A stretch of 20,312 bases of DNA from Candidatus [Bacteroides] periocalifornicus (GTDB lineage: Bacteria; Bacteroidota; Bacteroidia; Bacteroidales; CAJPTX01): positions 832-21,143 of the forward strand of contig LIIK01000007.1 in NCBI GenBank assembly GCA_001421095.1. The letters are read 5' to 3'. Positions 7,623-14,969 of this stretch are shown here, piece by piece; position 1 is the stretch's first letter, and each line of letters opens with the position of its first letter. Made by a program: the position numbers and the translations under genes. The notes beneath the pieces are model-generated. The model worked only from the letters and a program-made list of their open reading frames with translations. It was not told the DNA's origin and searched no databases.

Positions 7623-8543
7623 ATGGAACGTTACAGCCTCCTTTTCTTAAGCCTTCTTGCGATCCTTGTGTCGCTTGGAGGGTGCACTAAGCCCGAGGAT
7701 AGAGTGGTGGGGCAAACCGTCCTGTTGCTCAATCATAACTATCTGCTAGTGGCTGCAGAGGATGGCGGTGCCGCGAGCGTGCGGGTTACCTACAGCGTGC
7801 TTCGGCATGGCAGGGAGAACCGGGTTCAGACGCTGGAGCAGACCACCCCTTGCGTTTTTGGTGGCGAACCCGTGGCGGTGTGGTGCGATAGCATCCATGT
7901 CGTTACACGCTGCAAGCATAAGATCATACAGAAGGAGTTCAGAATACAGGAGCGCTACGATGAGGGCGAGGCCAGTTACCTTGTGGTAGAGAATCTGTCA
8001 GATAAGCCGCTAACGTACTGCGTGGTTGGGAATTCCTCAGTACACTATTGGGATGAGGGCTACATACGGGAGTACGAAGAGGATAAATCGCTCGATCCTA
8101 GCCGGTATATCCAGTTCTGCCCAGAGCCCATCTACCGATACACTCCAGTGCTCTACTTCCTGCATCCAGAGCTTGCCCCAGGCGGAGAGTGGATAGTGGA
8201 AGGGGTATACCAGGTAGAACGGCCGTTCGCTATCCCGATGGGGCCTGATCGTTTCGGGGATTTCGTTCGGGAACAACTCCCCTCCATCCCTGAAATTGTT
8301 GAGCTCTACCGAAGGGAATATGCGGGTGAAGAATTGCTGTATGAGAATTATGACAAGCTCATGAGGCCGGATAAGGCTCGCTATCCATGCTCAATGCACT
8401 CACTCGACAAGGATCGTCGATACTATGGTACGCTAGCCCCTAAGGGGCGAATAGAGAACCGCGGGCAGATCAGTTTCTTGGGCTACCACGCGGTGCAAAA
8501 CTGGAAGCGGGAAATCTACTCTTGGGAGGCGAGAAGGCCTTGA
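7623..8543 (+). CDS. Unrecognised lipoprotein
   Basis: No family is recognised. The ATG at 7623 gives 306 residues with a good lipoprotein signal (FLSLLAILVSLGGC, Cys21). An earlier in-frame ATG at 7533 would bury the signal peptide 30 residues in, so I reject it. The mature part is beta-rich and charged with many Tyr. It reads like an envelope domain (VRVTYSVLRHG, LVVENLSDKPLTYCVVGNSS, EWIVEGVYQVERPF), perhaps immunoglobulin-like, but this is inference. Four cysteines besides the lipidated one lie in the first half of the mature part (in TTPCVF, VWCDS, TRCKH and TYCVV); later ones are in QFCPEP and YPCSM. GC content matches the core genes. It follows the parE-tail scar and is closed by a strong terminator, so it is probably monocistronic. 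Confidence 0.7.
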   Translation: MERYSLLFLSLLAILVSLGGCTKPEDRVVGQTVLLLNHNYLLVAAEDGGAASVRVTYSVLRHGRENRVQTLEQTTPCVFGGEPVAVWCDSIHVVTRCKHKIIQKEFRIQERYDEGEASYLVVENLSDKPLTYCVVGNSSVHYWDEGYIREYEEDKSLDPSRYIQFCPEPIYRYTPVLYFLHPELAPGGEWIVEGVYQVERPFAIPMGPDRFGDFVREQLPSIPEIVELYRREYAGEELLYENYDKLMRPDKARYPCSMHSLDKDRRYYGTLAPKGRIENRGQISFLGYHAVQNWKREIYSWEARRP

Positions 8544-8587
8544 GTTCCTAAAGTGCATTAGGAGCGCTCGGGCTTGCCGTACGATAC

Positions 8588-8632
8588 AAAGGGCGGGGAT
8601 GTGTCAGAGTAGACACATCCCCGCCCTTTTTT
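8588..8632. terminator. Strong bidirectional terminator between convergent genes
   Basis: An 18-bp perfect stem (8588-8605 with 8612-8629) has a GC-rich core, GGGCGGGGATGTGTC, and a 6-nt loop, AGAGTA. It is flanked by an A-run on the left and a T-run on the right. It lies between the stop of the plus-strand lipoprotein (8543) and the stop of minus-strand rfbB (8652), and should serve both. Confidence 0.95.
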
Positions 8633-8651
8633 ACTTGTCCCGAGCTGGTGG

Positions 8652-9680
8652 CTAGGTTCTATACCGTCCTGTTTCTATGTCTTCTAGCCATTGCTGGTGG
8701 GCAAGGTACCAGTCTACAGTGCGCTCTAGCCCTACTTGCAGGGAGGTTTCTGGTTTCCATCCGAGGGTGGTGGAGAGCTTGGTGGGGTCGATAGCGTAGC
8801 GGAAATCGTGTCCCAATCGGTCTGGTACGTAGGTGATTAGGTTCTCGGATGGGCTGGCTGCCTGGTTGAGCCGAGTGTCCATGATGTGGCATAGCGTGCG
8901 AACCAGCTCTATGTTGGCTACCTCATTATGCCCGCCCACATTGTAGGTCTGCCCTGGCGTGCCGTGGTGTAGAATGGTGTCGATAGCCCGTGCATGGTCT
9001 GCCACGTAGAGCCAATCGCGCACGTTGAGCCCCTGCCCGTATATCGGTAGCGGTTTGCGCTTCAGGATATTGCTAATGCACAGAGGTATCAGCTTTTCGG
9101 GGAATTGGTAGGGACCGTAGTTATTCGAGCAGCATGAGATGATGGTTGGGAGCCCGTAGGTGTTGCTGTAGGCTCGCACGAAGTGGTCTGCACTGGCCTT
9201 GGAGGCAGAGTAGGGCGACTGGGGATTGTAGGGTGTGGTTTCGGTGAATGCCCCGGTTTTCCCTAGTGCCCCGTATACCTCATCGGTCGATATTTGGTAG
9301 TAGAGCTTCCCGTTAGGCTCTTTACCCCAGGCTCTTCGAGCGGTATCGAGCAGGGTGAGCGTTCCAAGGATGTTCACGTTGGCGAAGTGGAGTGGGGTGT
9401 TGATGGAGCGGTCTACATGGCTCTCGGCGGCGAGGTGCAGCACGGTGTCTATGCTGAAATCGCTGAATACCCGTGCTATTGCAATGGAGTCCGTTACATC
9501 TGCCTTCACAAAGCGGTAGTTCGGCAGGTTCTCCACATCTCTGAGGTTGGCGAGATTACCTGCATAGGTAAGCGAATCTACGTTCACCACTAGGTAATCG
9601 GGATGGTTATTTAGGAGGTGATGGATGAGGTTAGAGCCGATGAAACCAGCCCCACCGGTTACGAGGATGTGTTTTTTCAT
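8652..9680 (-). CDS. rfbB: dTDP-glucose 4,6-dehydratase
   Basis: This enzyme converts dTDP-glucose to dTDP-4-keto-6-deoxyglucose, the second step toward dTDP-rhamnose and related deoxysugars for surface polysaccharides. The protein has 342 residues, normal for the family. It is an extended short-chain dehydrogenase with the Rossmann motif TGGAGFIGSN (Gly9, Gly12, Gly15), the STDEVYG catalytic block (Thr132, Asp133, Glu134) and YSASK (Tyr157, Lys161). The later SNNYGPYQFPEKLIP block is also typical. The start is the Met of MKKHILV; a Met two codons upstream (9686) is equally possible. Longer in-frame extensions only run into the preceding gene. It is the last gene of a probable creD-nuclease-rfbB operon, 49 bp after the nuclease stop. 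The companion genes rfbA, rfbC and rfbD are not in the window. Confidence 0.95.
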   Translation of the reverse strand: MKKHILVTGGAGFIGSNLIHHLLNNHPDYLVVNVDSLTYAGNLANLRDVENLPNYRFVKADVTDSIAIARVFSDFSIDTVLHLAAESHVDRSINTPLHFANVNILGTLTLLDTARRAWGKEPNGKLYYQISTDEVYGALGKTGAFTETTPYNPQSPYSASKASADHFVRAYSNTYGLPTIISCCSNNYGPYQFPEKLIPLCISNILKRKPLPIYGQGLNVRDWLYVADHARAIDTILHHGTPGQTYNVGGHNEVANIELVRTLCHIMDTRLNQAASPSENLITYVPDRLGHDFRYAIDPTKLSTTLGWKPETSLQVGLERTVDWYLAHQQWLEDIETGRYRT

Positions 9681-9729
9681 ATCCATTCGGTCTCTGGGTA
9701 AATTACTCGAGGGAGATTCTGCGTTCGTG

Positions 9730-12700
9730 CTAAACGAGCCCGCAGAGTTGGCGATAGGCACAGAAGTCACAGCAGGGATTTCCGCGGTGCGCCGTGAAGG
9801 GGATACTTGCATCGAACAGCTCGCCTAGGGTATTGGAGAGCATGGATTCAAATTCGTGATAATAGGGGCTAAAATCATTGATCGCTTCGCTATTCCCCTT
9901 GTCGTAGACCTTTGGGGAGTAGTCTGAATCAGGGCACTGGAGAAACCAGAGCGCAGGGGAGTAGATGCCGCCGCTGGGATTGCCCTTTTGCATGAGGTAG
10001 GCGTATAGCATCACCTGGAGTATGTTGGGCTTCCCTTTACCTGCCGGTTCAAATACCTCGCTAAGAGAGGAGAAGCTGTCATTTTTGGTATCGTAGCGTC
10101 CTGTTTTGTAGTCCACTATCGCTATTCGCCCATCCAGGGTGCTATCTATCCGGTCTGCTCTCCCTCGAATGTTTACGCACTGCCCGCTGGGGAGTTCTAG
10201 TGATTCAGAAATCCACACCTCTAGTCCTTCTATTTTCGCCAGTTCTGGTAGCCGTTCGCTCTCCACCCTAAGGTAGTGCTGCATGAAGTGCTCTAGAGCC
10301 TGTAGGGTTAGCTCTTCTACAGCGGTTAGCTGGGCGCGAGGCACTTGGTGGGTGTGGGGATGTATGGCGAGCATGTACTGCTGGTAGAGCTCGTTGGCCC
10401 AGTTGGCCTCCAGCTGCGTTTTAAGGTCGCTGGGTATTGGAGAGCCAGAGTAGGGGTCGAGAAGGGCCTGGAGGGTGGCGTGGAGAATGGTGCCGGTTTC
10501 CTGTGCTGTGAGCTCTATCCCCTTAGGTTTTTCAGGCTCTTCAATTTTTGCCAGATGCTTGAAGTAGAATTGCAGCGGGCAGCTGAGGTAGTCTGATATT
10601 GCGTGGGGCGATAAGCTGCGAAAGGGTACAGGGGGCTCGGATGCGCAGTGCGGTTCTAGTTGCCCGCTGTTGATTTCTGCGGTGAGTTCTTGGGATGGAT
10701 TCCCCATTTTTTCAGCAGTAATCAGGTAGCTTTGCAGGGCCTCTAGCACAGCACCCTCCTTGGGTACGAAATCTACTGCAAGCCGCTCGGCATAGGGTGA
10801 AAATACGTAGGGGATTTCTGGTGGAGGAGCGGTCTCTGTGGAGTATCTCAACTGGGCAATGTATCGGCTCGCTTCGCCTTTAGCACCCTCGCTGGGGTTG
10901 TTCACATAGATCAGGGTTACATCATCGGCATCGTCCACTATCGTCTGGTAGTAGTAGGCGTACATGGCTTCCCGCTCGGTGATTGTGGGCATGCCAAAAG
11001 CTCTTTGCAGCGAAGGGAGGATGAATGATTGCCGTTGGGCGACCTGTGGAAGGTGGTACTCATTGCACGAAAGAATGATAACCCGCTTGAAGCTAAGGGC
11101 TCTGGTTTCTAGGAATCCCATGAGCTGTAGCCCGCTGAGTGGTTGCCCGATGAATGAGGCCTTAGCATTGCGAAAGAGCTTGGGGAGTATTGAGAGGATT
11201 AGCTGGGCAGAGGGTGTGTATTCTATCCGTCCAAAAGCCCCTTCAAGCTTGGCGAGAGTTTCAGAGGTGGAAAGAAGGTACTCCCGCTCTAGGAGTGCCG
11301 CCTGTAGTCGTTGTGATTCCCCCCTATCATCGTTCCCTTCGTTGGCTACTATGGTATCTATGCCCTCACCCACCAGGGAGAGGGTGTACGTGAGAGCCGA
11401 GAAAAAATCATGCTTTTCGGCGAATTGTCCGTAGCAAGATAAGCATTCAGTACCATCGGCTGTCACATTGGTACAGTACTCAAGCTCAAGCCCTCGATTC
11501 CTTTCCGTTAGCCCTGCCAGGTAGCAGGCGTAAGGATGTTGGGCCAATGCAGTAACTGCGGTTGCAGAGAAGCATCCAGGTACGGTACTTGTAGATTCAA
11601 TGGCAGCACCCTGCGATTCCTCCTGGGTAGCAGCGGTGCACTTGTAGGATTTCAGCAGCGTTAGAACCCCTTCGACTAACGAATAGGCTAGCGTGTTGCG
11701 GATAGGGTAGCCCATCGTCACATTGCACTGGGCTATGGCTGCTGGCAGTGCGCGGAGAACGGGCATTAGCAGAGCCTCATCTGCCAGGATAAGCGCCGTG
11801 CTATCTAGCCCGTTTGGTAGGAGCAGAGCCTCTTGCAGCAGGTCGTGGGCTATGTAAGCTTGCGCCAGCAACGAGGGGGATGATACGATGCGAATTTGCC
11901 TCTTCTCCTCCTCATGGGGGGCTTGTTGCCCTGGTTGGCTAGGCTGTATCCCCTCTTTGCCATCTTCTCTGCTGCTCGGCAATGACTGTCCGTATCGCCG
12001 TACATTTTCGCGAACGAATAGCCCCGATTCATCCTCAGCATCAGCCAACTGAGCATCGGTAGCTTTCCAGTAGAAAAGGGTATTCCCCTCCTTTTGGGCA
12101 GAGGTGAATAGCCGGTGCTCGCATTGGTTGAGGGCGTTAAACCCCACGAAGGCCAGCCGTTGGGGCAATCCTCCTAGCGTGTGTATTGCCGTGGGATTCA
12201 CCCGCAGTTCAGCCGCTGCTTCCCTATATATAAACCCCTCATACCCAATACCATGCTCCTGCATGTACGCCCTCAGCTCTTGGTATATTACCCCGAGCTT
12301 TTTCCATAGGCGAACGTATCGTTGGGTGAGGTTCGCATGGTTGGCATCCAGCTCTGCAATGCGGAAGAATTGGGATAGGGCAGCCCTCTGCTCTGGGGTT
12401 AGGTAGTCTATCCGGTTTTCAATGGCTTTAAGCTCCGCGAGGTTTTTAAACAGCGCGCTGGTATCTACCTCGTACTTATCCACTTGGTCGAAATCGTGCA
12501 GCAGCACCTCGCCCCAGAAGTAGAAGTCGTCCAACGATTCATCGCTCTCCAGGTGCTTGCAGTAGAGGGAGTGAAGGTAAGGGAGTAGTTCTATAGAATC
12601 TACCACCCTCACCTTCGCTATCGCCTCTAGCGTGCTGCGTATTTCTCCCCAGGAAGGCAGCCATACAGTGCGCTTTAGCAGTTTAGACAGCCCCTGCACA

Positions 12701-12819
12701 AAGAACAGCCTCGCCCGCCCCGAGGGGAAGAATACGCAGCCGTTGCGAAGTTCCTCCGCCCCCCAGCGGTCCAGTATATCGGCAGCTACCCGATGGAGAA
12801 ACGTTTCGGAACTTGCCAT
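9730..12819 (-). CDS. AddB/RecB-like PD-(D/E)XK nuclease, Fe-S cluster type
   Basis: This large protein (1029 residues) fits the AddB-like subunit of a helicase-nuclease used in double-strand-break end resection. The C-terminal nuclease domain shows a His in GTILHATL (His780), the IVDYKTG motif with Asp903 and Lys905, and four cysteines placed as in AddB/Cas4-type 4Fe-4S nucleases: Cys747 in SCPLQFYF, then Cys1017, Cys1020 and Cys1026 in CCDFCAYRQLC. The N-terminus reads FFPSGRARLFF where a Walker A would stand; it lacks GKT/S, as in AddB-like subunits with a degenerate helicase half. The expected partner, an AddA/UvrD-type helicase, is not in the window. The start lies 15 bp after the creD stop, implying co-transcription. 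The exact subfamily is uncertain. Confidence 0.85.
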   Translation of the reverse strand: MASSETFLHRVAADILDRWGAEELRNGCVFFPSGRARLFFVQGLSKLLKRTVWLPSWGEIRSTLEAIAKVRVVDSIELLPYLHSLYCKHLESDESLDDFYFWGEVLLHDFDQVDKYEVDTSALFKNLAELKAIENRIDYLTPEQRAALSQFFRIAELDANHANLTQRYVRLWKKLGVIYQELRAYMQEHGIGYEGFIYREAAAELRVNPTAIHTLGGLPQRLAFVGFNALNQCEHRLFTSAQKEGNTLFYWKATDAQLADAEDESGLFVRENVRRYGQSLPSSREDGKEGIQPSQPGQQAPHEEEKRQIRIVSSPSLLAQAYIAHDLLQEALLLPNGLDSTALILADEALLMPVLRALPAAIAQCNVTMGYPIRNTLAYSLVEGVLTLLKSYKCTAATQEESQGAAIESTSTVPGCFSATAVTALAQHPYACYLAGLTERNRGLELEYCTNVTADGTECLSCYGQFAEKHDFFSALTYTLSLVGEGIDTIVANEGNDDRGESQRLQAALLEREYLLSTSETLAKLEGAFGRIEYTPSAQLILSILPKLFRNAKASFIGQPLSGLQLMGFLETRALSFKRVIILSCNEYHLPQVAQRQSFILPSLQRAFGMPTITEREAMYAYYYQTIVDDADDVTLIYVNNPSEGAKGEASRYIAQLRYSTETAPPPEIPYVFSPYAERLAVDFVPKEGAVLEALQSYLITAEKMGNPSQELTAEINSGQLEPHCASEPPVPFRSLSPHAISDYLSCPLQFYFKHLAKIEEPEKPKGIELTAQETGTILHATLQALLDPYSGSPIPSDLKTQLEANWANELYQQYMLAIHPHTHQVPRAQLTAVEELTLQALEHFMQHYLRVESERLPELAKIEGLEVWISESLELPSGQCVNIRGRADRIDSTLDGRIAIVDYKTGRYDTKNDSFSSLSEVFEPAGKGKPNILQVMLYAYLMQKGNPSGGIYSPALWFLQCPDSDYSPKVYDKGNSEAINDFSPYYHEFESMLSNTLGELFDASIPFTAHRGNPCCDFCAYRQLCGLV

Positions 12820-12834
12820 ATCTTGAATGGAGTT

Positions 12835-14163
12835 CTACCACTCCAGCTTCTGCGAGAGCCACATGATCAGCCCGAGCACTATGAATAGGAACAGGCTGCC
12901 CACCAGCAGCGGGAAGCTTTCCATCTGTAGTATCACGTACAGGAAGGTGTAGAGAATCGCCAGTATCCCAGCGCAGATAAGGGTGGGGTACTTGCTCTGC
13001 ACAAAGCCGCGCAGGTATAGGGCGATCATGATGGTGATAGAACCCGCTGCAATGAGGTATGACCATCCGAATGGAAGGTACTCCGAGACTGAGAGTAGCA
13101 GCGTGTAGAAAAGTAGAATTGCCAGCCCTGTGAGTACGTAGCCGATCATCGGCACCCGGCGCTTGGCGATGCTATCGATAAAGAAGAACGTCAGGAACGT
13201 GAATAGGATCATCAGCACGCCGTATTTCACCGCCCGGTAGACCTTCTGGTAGATATCCACGCCAGCCAGCACCGTAACCCCGAAAGTAGCATCAGAGTCA
13301 TCGTAGTCTAGGCTGCGAGCCGAACCGTACTCATAGTCGCCATCAGAAGTCCACTCCTGCTCTAGCGGAGTATTCACGTAGAGTACAGACCAGCGAGCCG
13401 TGGTTAGGCTATCGGTTACCTCCCGCTCCTCGGGTAGGAAACGCCCAGTGAACGAGGGATTTCCCCACTTCAGGCGCATGTCCACATTGGTAACCCGTGC
13501 CGTAGGGGCAAAGTAGAGACGCTCGCTCCCGTTGAGGTTATAGTTGTAGGCAAAGTGGAGTACGTTCTCCGGGGTTATCCGTATGGGGCAGTTCAGAGCC
13601 TGTATGCCCAAGGAGATATTGTAACGGAGCGCACCCGGTTCCAGTTCATAGGTGCTGTCGTTCATCCGAACCTGAATCAGCGATTTCAGCCCGACGAGGT
13701 CGCTTACAGGGCAGAGGATGGTGGCTTCATTCCAGTTTACCACCGCATCGCTGGGGAATAGGTCCCTATTGAGCGGGCGGAATAGCCCCTGCACTGCCAG
13801 CTCGCTGTGGTAGACCACGCTCTCATACACGCCTCTGTGCCGAATCTCAGGCAGAACTACAGAGCTGATCTGTAGGCTGTCGGGCTGGAAGAAAGCATAC
13901 ATCTGGTCTACCTTCCTGTCGCTCCTGTCGCTTTTCACCGTGTAGGGGACAATTAGCGTGATACCAGCTACCACCTGCTTTTTCCCCCAGGGTTCAGCTA
14001 TTGAGAGGGCTGCTTCCTCGGCCACCTCGCCCCGATCATGCACTAGGTATAGGATTAGACTCTGCGGAATCAGCAGAACTACCGCCATTCCTAGGAGGAT
14101 TAGAAGGCGGATTCCCATGCTCAGCTCTTGCCGAGGGGTTGGGGGGATTGTTATGTTTGCCAT
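12835..14163 (-). CDS. creD: CreD-like inner-membrane protein
   Basis: The protein has 442 residues and resembles CreD, the inner-membrane protein linked in enterobacteria to the CreBC regulon and colicin E2 tolerance. In Bacteroidota related proteins are named for cell-envelope integrity, and the biochemical activity is unknown. One membrane helix near the N-terminus (about residues 17-41, GIRLLILLGMAVVLLIPQ) is followed by a long periplasmic domain. Five closely packed helices follow in the last 130 residues, ending WLSQKLEW. The early block RGEVAEEAALSIAEPWGKKQ fits the family. There is no creB or creC neighbour. The gene leads a tight run with the nuclease and rfbB. The 143 bp before its start show no clear promoter. 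Confidence 0.85.
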   Translation of the reverse strand: MANITIPPTPRQELSMGIRLLILLGMAVVLLIPQSLILYLVHDRGEVAEEAALSIAEPWGKKQVVAGITLIVPYTVKSDRSDRKVDQMYAFFQPDSLQISSVVLPEIRHRGVYESVVYHSELAVQGLFRPLNRDLFPSDAVVNWNEATILCPVSDLVGLKSLIQVRMNDSTYELEPGALRYNISLGIQALNCPIRITPENVLHFAYNYNLNGSERLYFAPTARVTNVDMRLKWGNPSFTGRFLPEEREVTDSLTTARWSVLYVNTPLEQEWTSDGDYEYGSARSLDYDDSDATFGVTVLAGVDIYQKVYRAVKYGVLMILFTFLTFFFIDSIAKRRVPMIGYVLTGLAILLFYTLLLSVSEYLPFGWSYLIAAGSITIMIALYLRGFVQSKYPTLICAGILAILYTFLYVILQMESFPLLVGSLFLFIVLGLIMWLSQKLEW

Positions 14164-14306
14164 TGGTGTCGTTTTAGGGGTTATGGGTACTAGTTAGCTT
14201 GTGAATGCTGAAATAGTGCAATATTTCCCTGCTGTGGTTAGTGGCCATGCAGCACGCCGCAGGGTTGGCAGTGCAGAGTGTTAAGAGAGCAAGGGAATTC
14301 ACCCCC

Positions 14307-14882
14307 CTACTGCTTATCGAACTTACGGGCGCTTATTTCCACCTTGAGGATGAAGAACAGGAACTTATCATCCAGCTGCAGGAATTGATAATCGAGCTTT
14401 TCACCCGTTTTACGAGCGATATCTATCAATCCTAACCCTGCGCCGCCCTTCTTGGAGATCGACCCCTCCTTTATCTGCTTCTTGTACATCTCCTTGAGTT
14501 CCTCTGGCGTGGCGTTGTTCACGCTCTGGATGGCCTGCTCCAGATTCTGACGATGCTCTACAGCCACCTTGTTAGAGGTGATTACGTAGTAGGTGTCGTT
14601 CTTTTTCCCGATGATGAACAGCCCTGTGCCCACATGCCCGTTGGCGGCCAGCGAATCGGAATGCTTGTTCATATTCTGCAGCGTCTCCACCATCACGTGG
14701 TACACCTTGCGTTGCACCGAGCGCTCCTCGCTATTCTTCTCCATATCGCTCTCAGCCATCGAGGTGAACATCTTGGTAATCTCATGGCTGAACTCCCCGA
14801 GGTAGACTAGCGAGAAGCCGTTTTCGGTCATCTCATCGTAGAAAGTTGAGATCGACTTTATGAATCTGAAGGTTAGGTTCAT
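14307..14882 (-). CDS. SiaB family protein kinase (DUF6272, GHKL-like)
   Basis: The protein has 191 residues and resembles SiaB, which in Pseudomonas phosphorylates the small partner SiaC (DUF1987) and is opposed by the PP2C-type phosphatase SiaA. The switch controls biofilm and aggregation through c-di-GMP. The visible ATP-binding features are an N-box-like ETLQNMNKHSD (Glu66, Asn70, Asn72, His74) and a glycine loop GGAGLGLIDIARK (Gly146 to Gly151). This puts it in the GHKL/HATPase group with anti-sigma-factor-like kinases. It is probably cytosolic; there is no signal peptide. No SiaA-, SiaC- or SiaD-like gene is in the window. A TATCTTTG promoter lies 30 bp upstream, so it is likely transcribed separately from the peptidase gene ahead of it. 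Confidence 0.8.
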   Translation of the reverse strand: MNLTFRFIKSISTFYDEMTENGFSLVYLGEFSHEITKMFTSMAESDMEKNSEERSVQRKVYHVMVETLQNMNKHSDSLAANGHVGTGLFIIGKKNDTYYVITSNKVAVEHRQNLEQAIQSVNNATPEELKEMYKKQIKEGSISKKGGAGLGLIDIARKTGEKLDYQFLQLDDKFLFFILKVEISARKFDKQ

Positions 14883-14911
14883 CTTGTTCTTCTGGTTTAG
14901 GTTTTAGGGTG

Positions 14912-14919
14912 CAAAGATA
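14912..14919 (-). promoter_or_regulatory. Bacteroidota-type -7 promoter element (TATCTTTG) for the siaB-like gene
   Basis: On the minus strand this reads TATCTTTG, a full match to the TAnnTTTG -7 consensus of the Bacteroidota primary sigma factor. It would place transcription start near 14905, about 22 nt before the ATG at 14882. No clear TTTG -33 element is seen at the expected distance. That region is instead occupied by an inverted repeat (14920-14959). Confidence 0.6.
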
Positions 14920-14959
14920 CACTGCACCCACCCCCTGTGATTGGGAAATGGGTACAGTG
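14920..14959. promoter_or_regulatory. Inverted repeat abutting the siaB-like promoter; operator or attenuator candidate
   Basis: The arms CACTGCACCC (14920-14929) and GGGTACAGTG (14950-14959) pair over 10 bp with one A/C mismatch, which becomes a G-U pair in the minus-strand transcript. The spacer is 20 nt. The repeat starts directly beside the -7 element and ends 10 bp after the stop of the upstream peptidase gene. It could be an operator over the -33 region or a terminator of the peptidase transcript, but no T-run follows. Confidence 0.4.
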
Positions 14960-14969
14960 CTCTTGCCGC

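Noticed and set aside
14227..14264. CCCTGC/GCAGGG dyad between creD and the siaB-like gene
   Set aside because: It has a six-base stem with a 26-nt loop and no T-run on either strand. It is not a credible terminator and may be chance.
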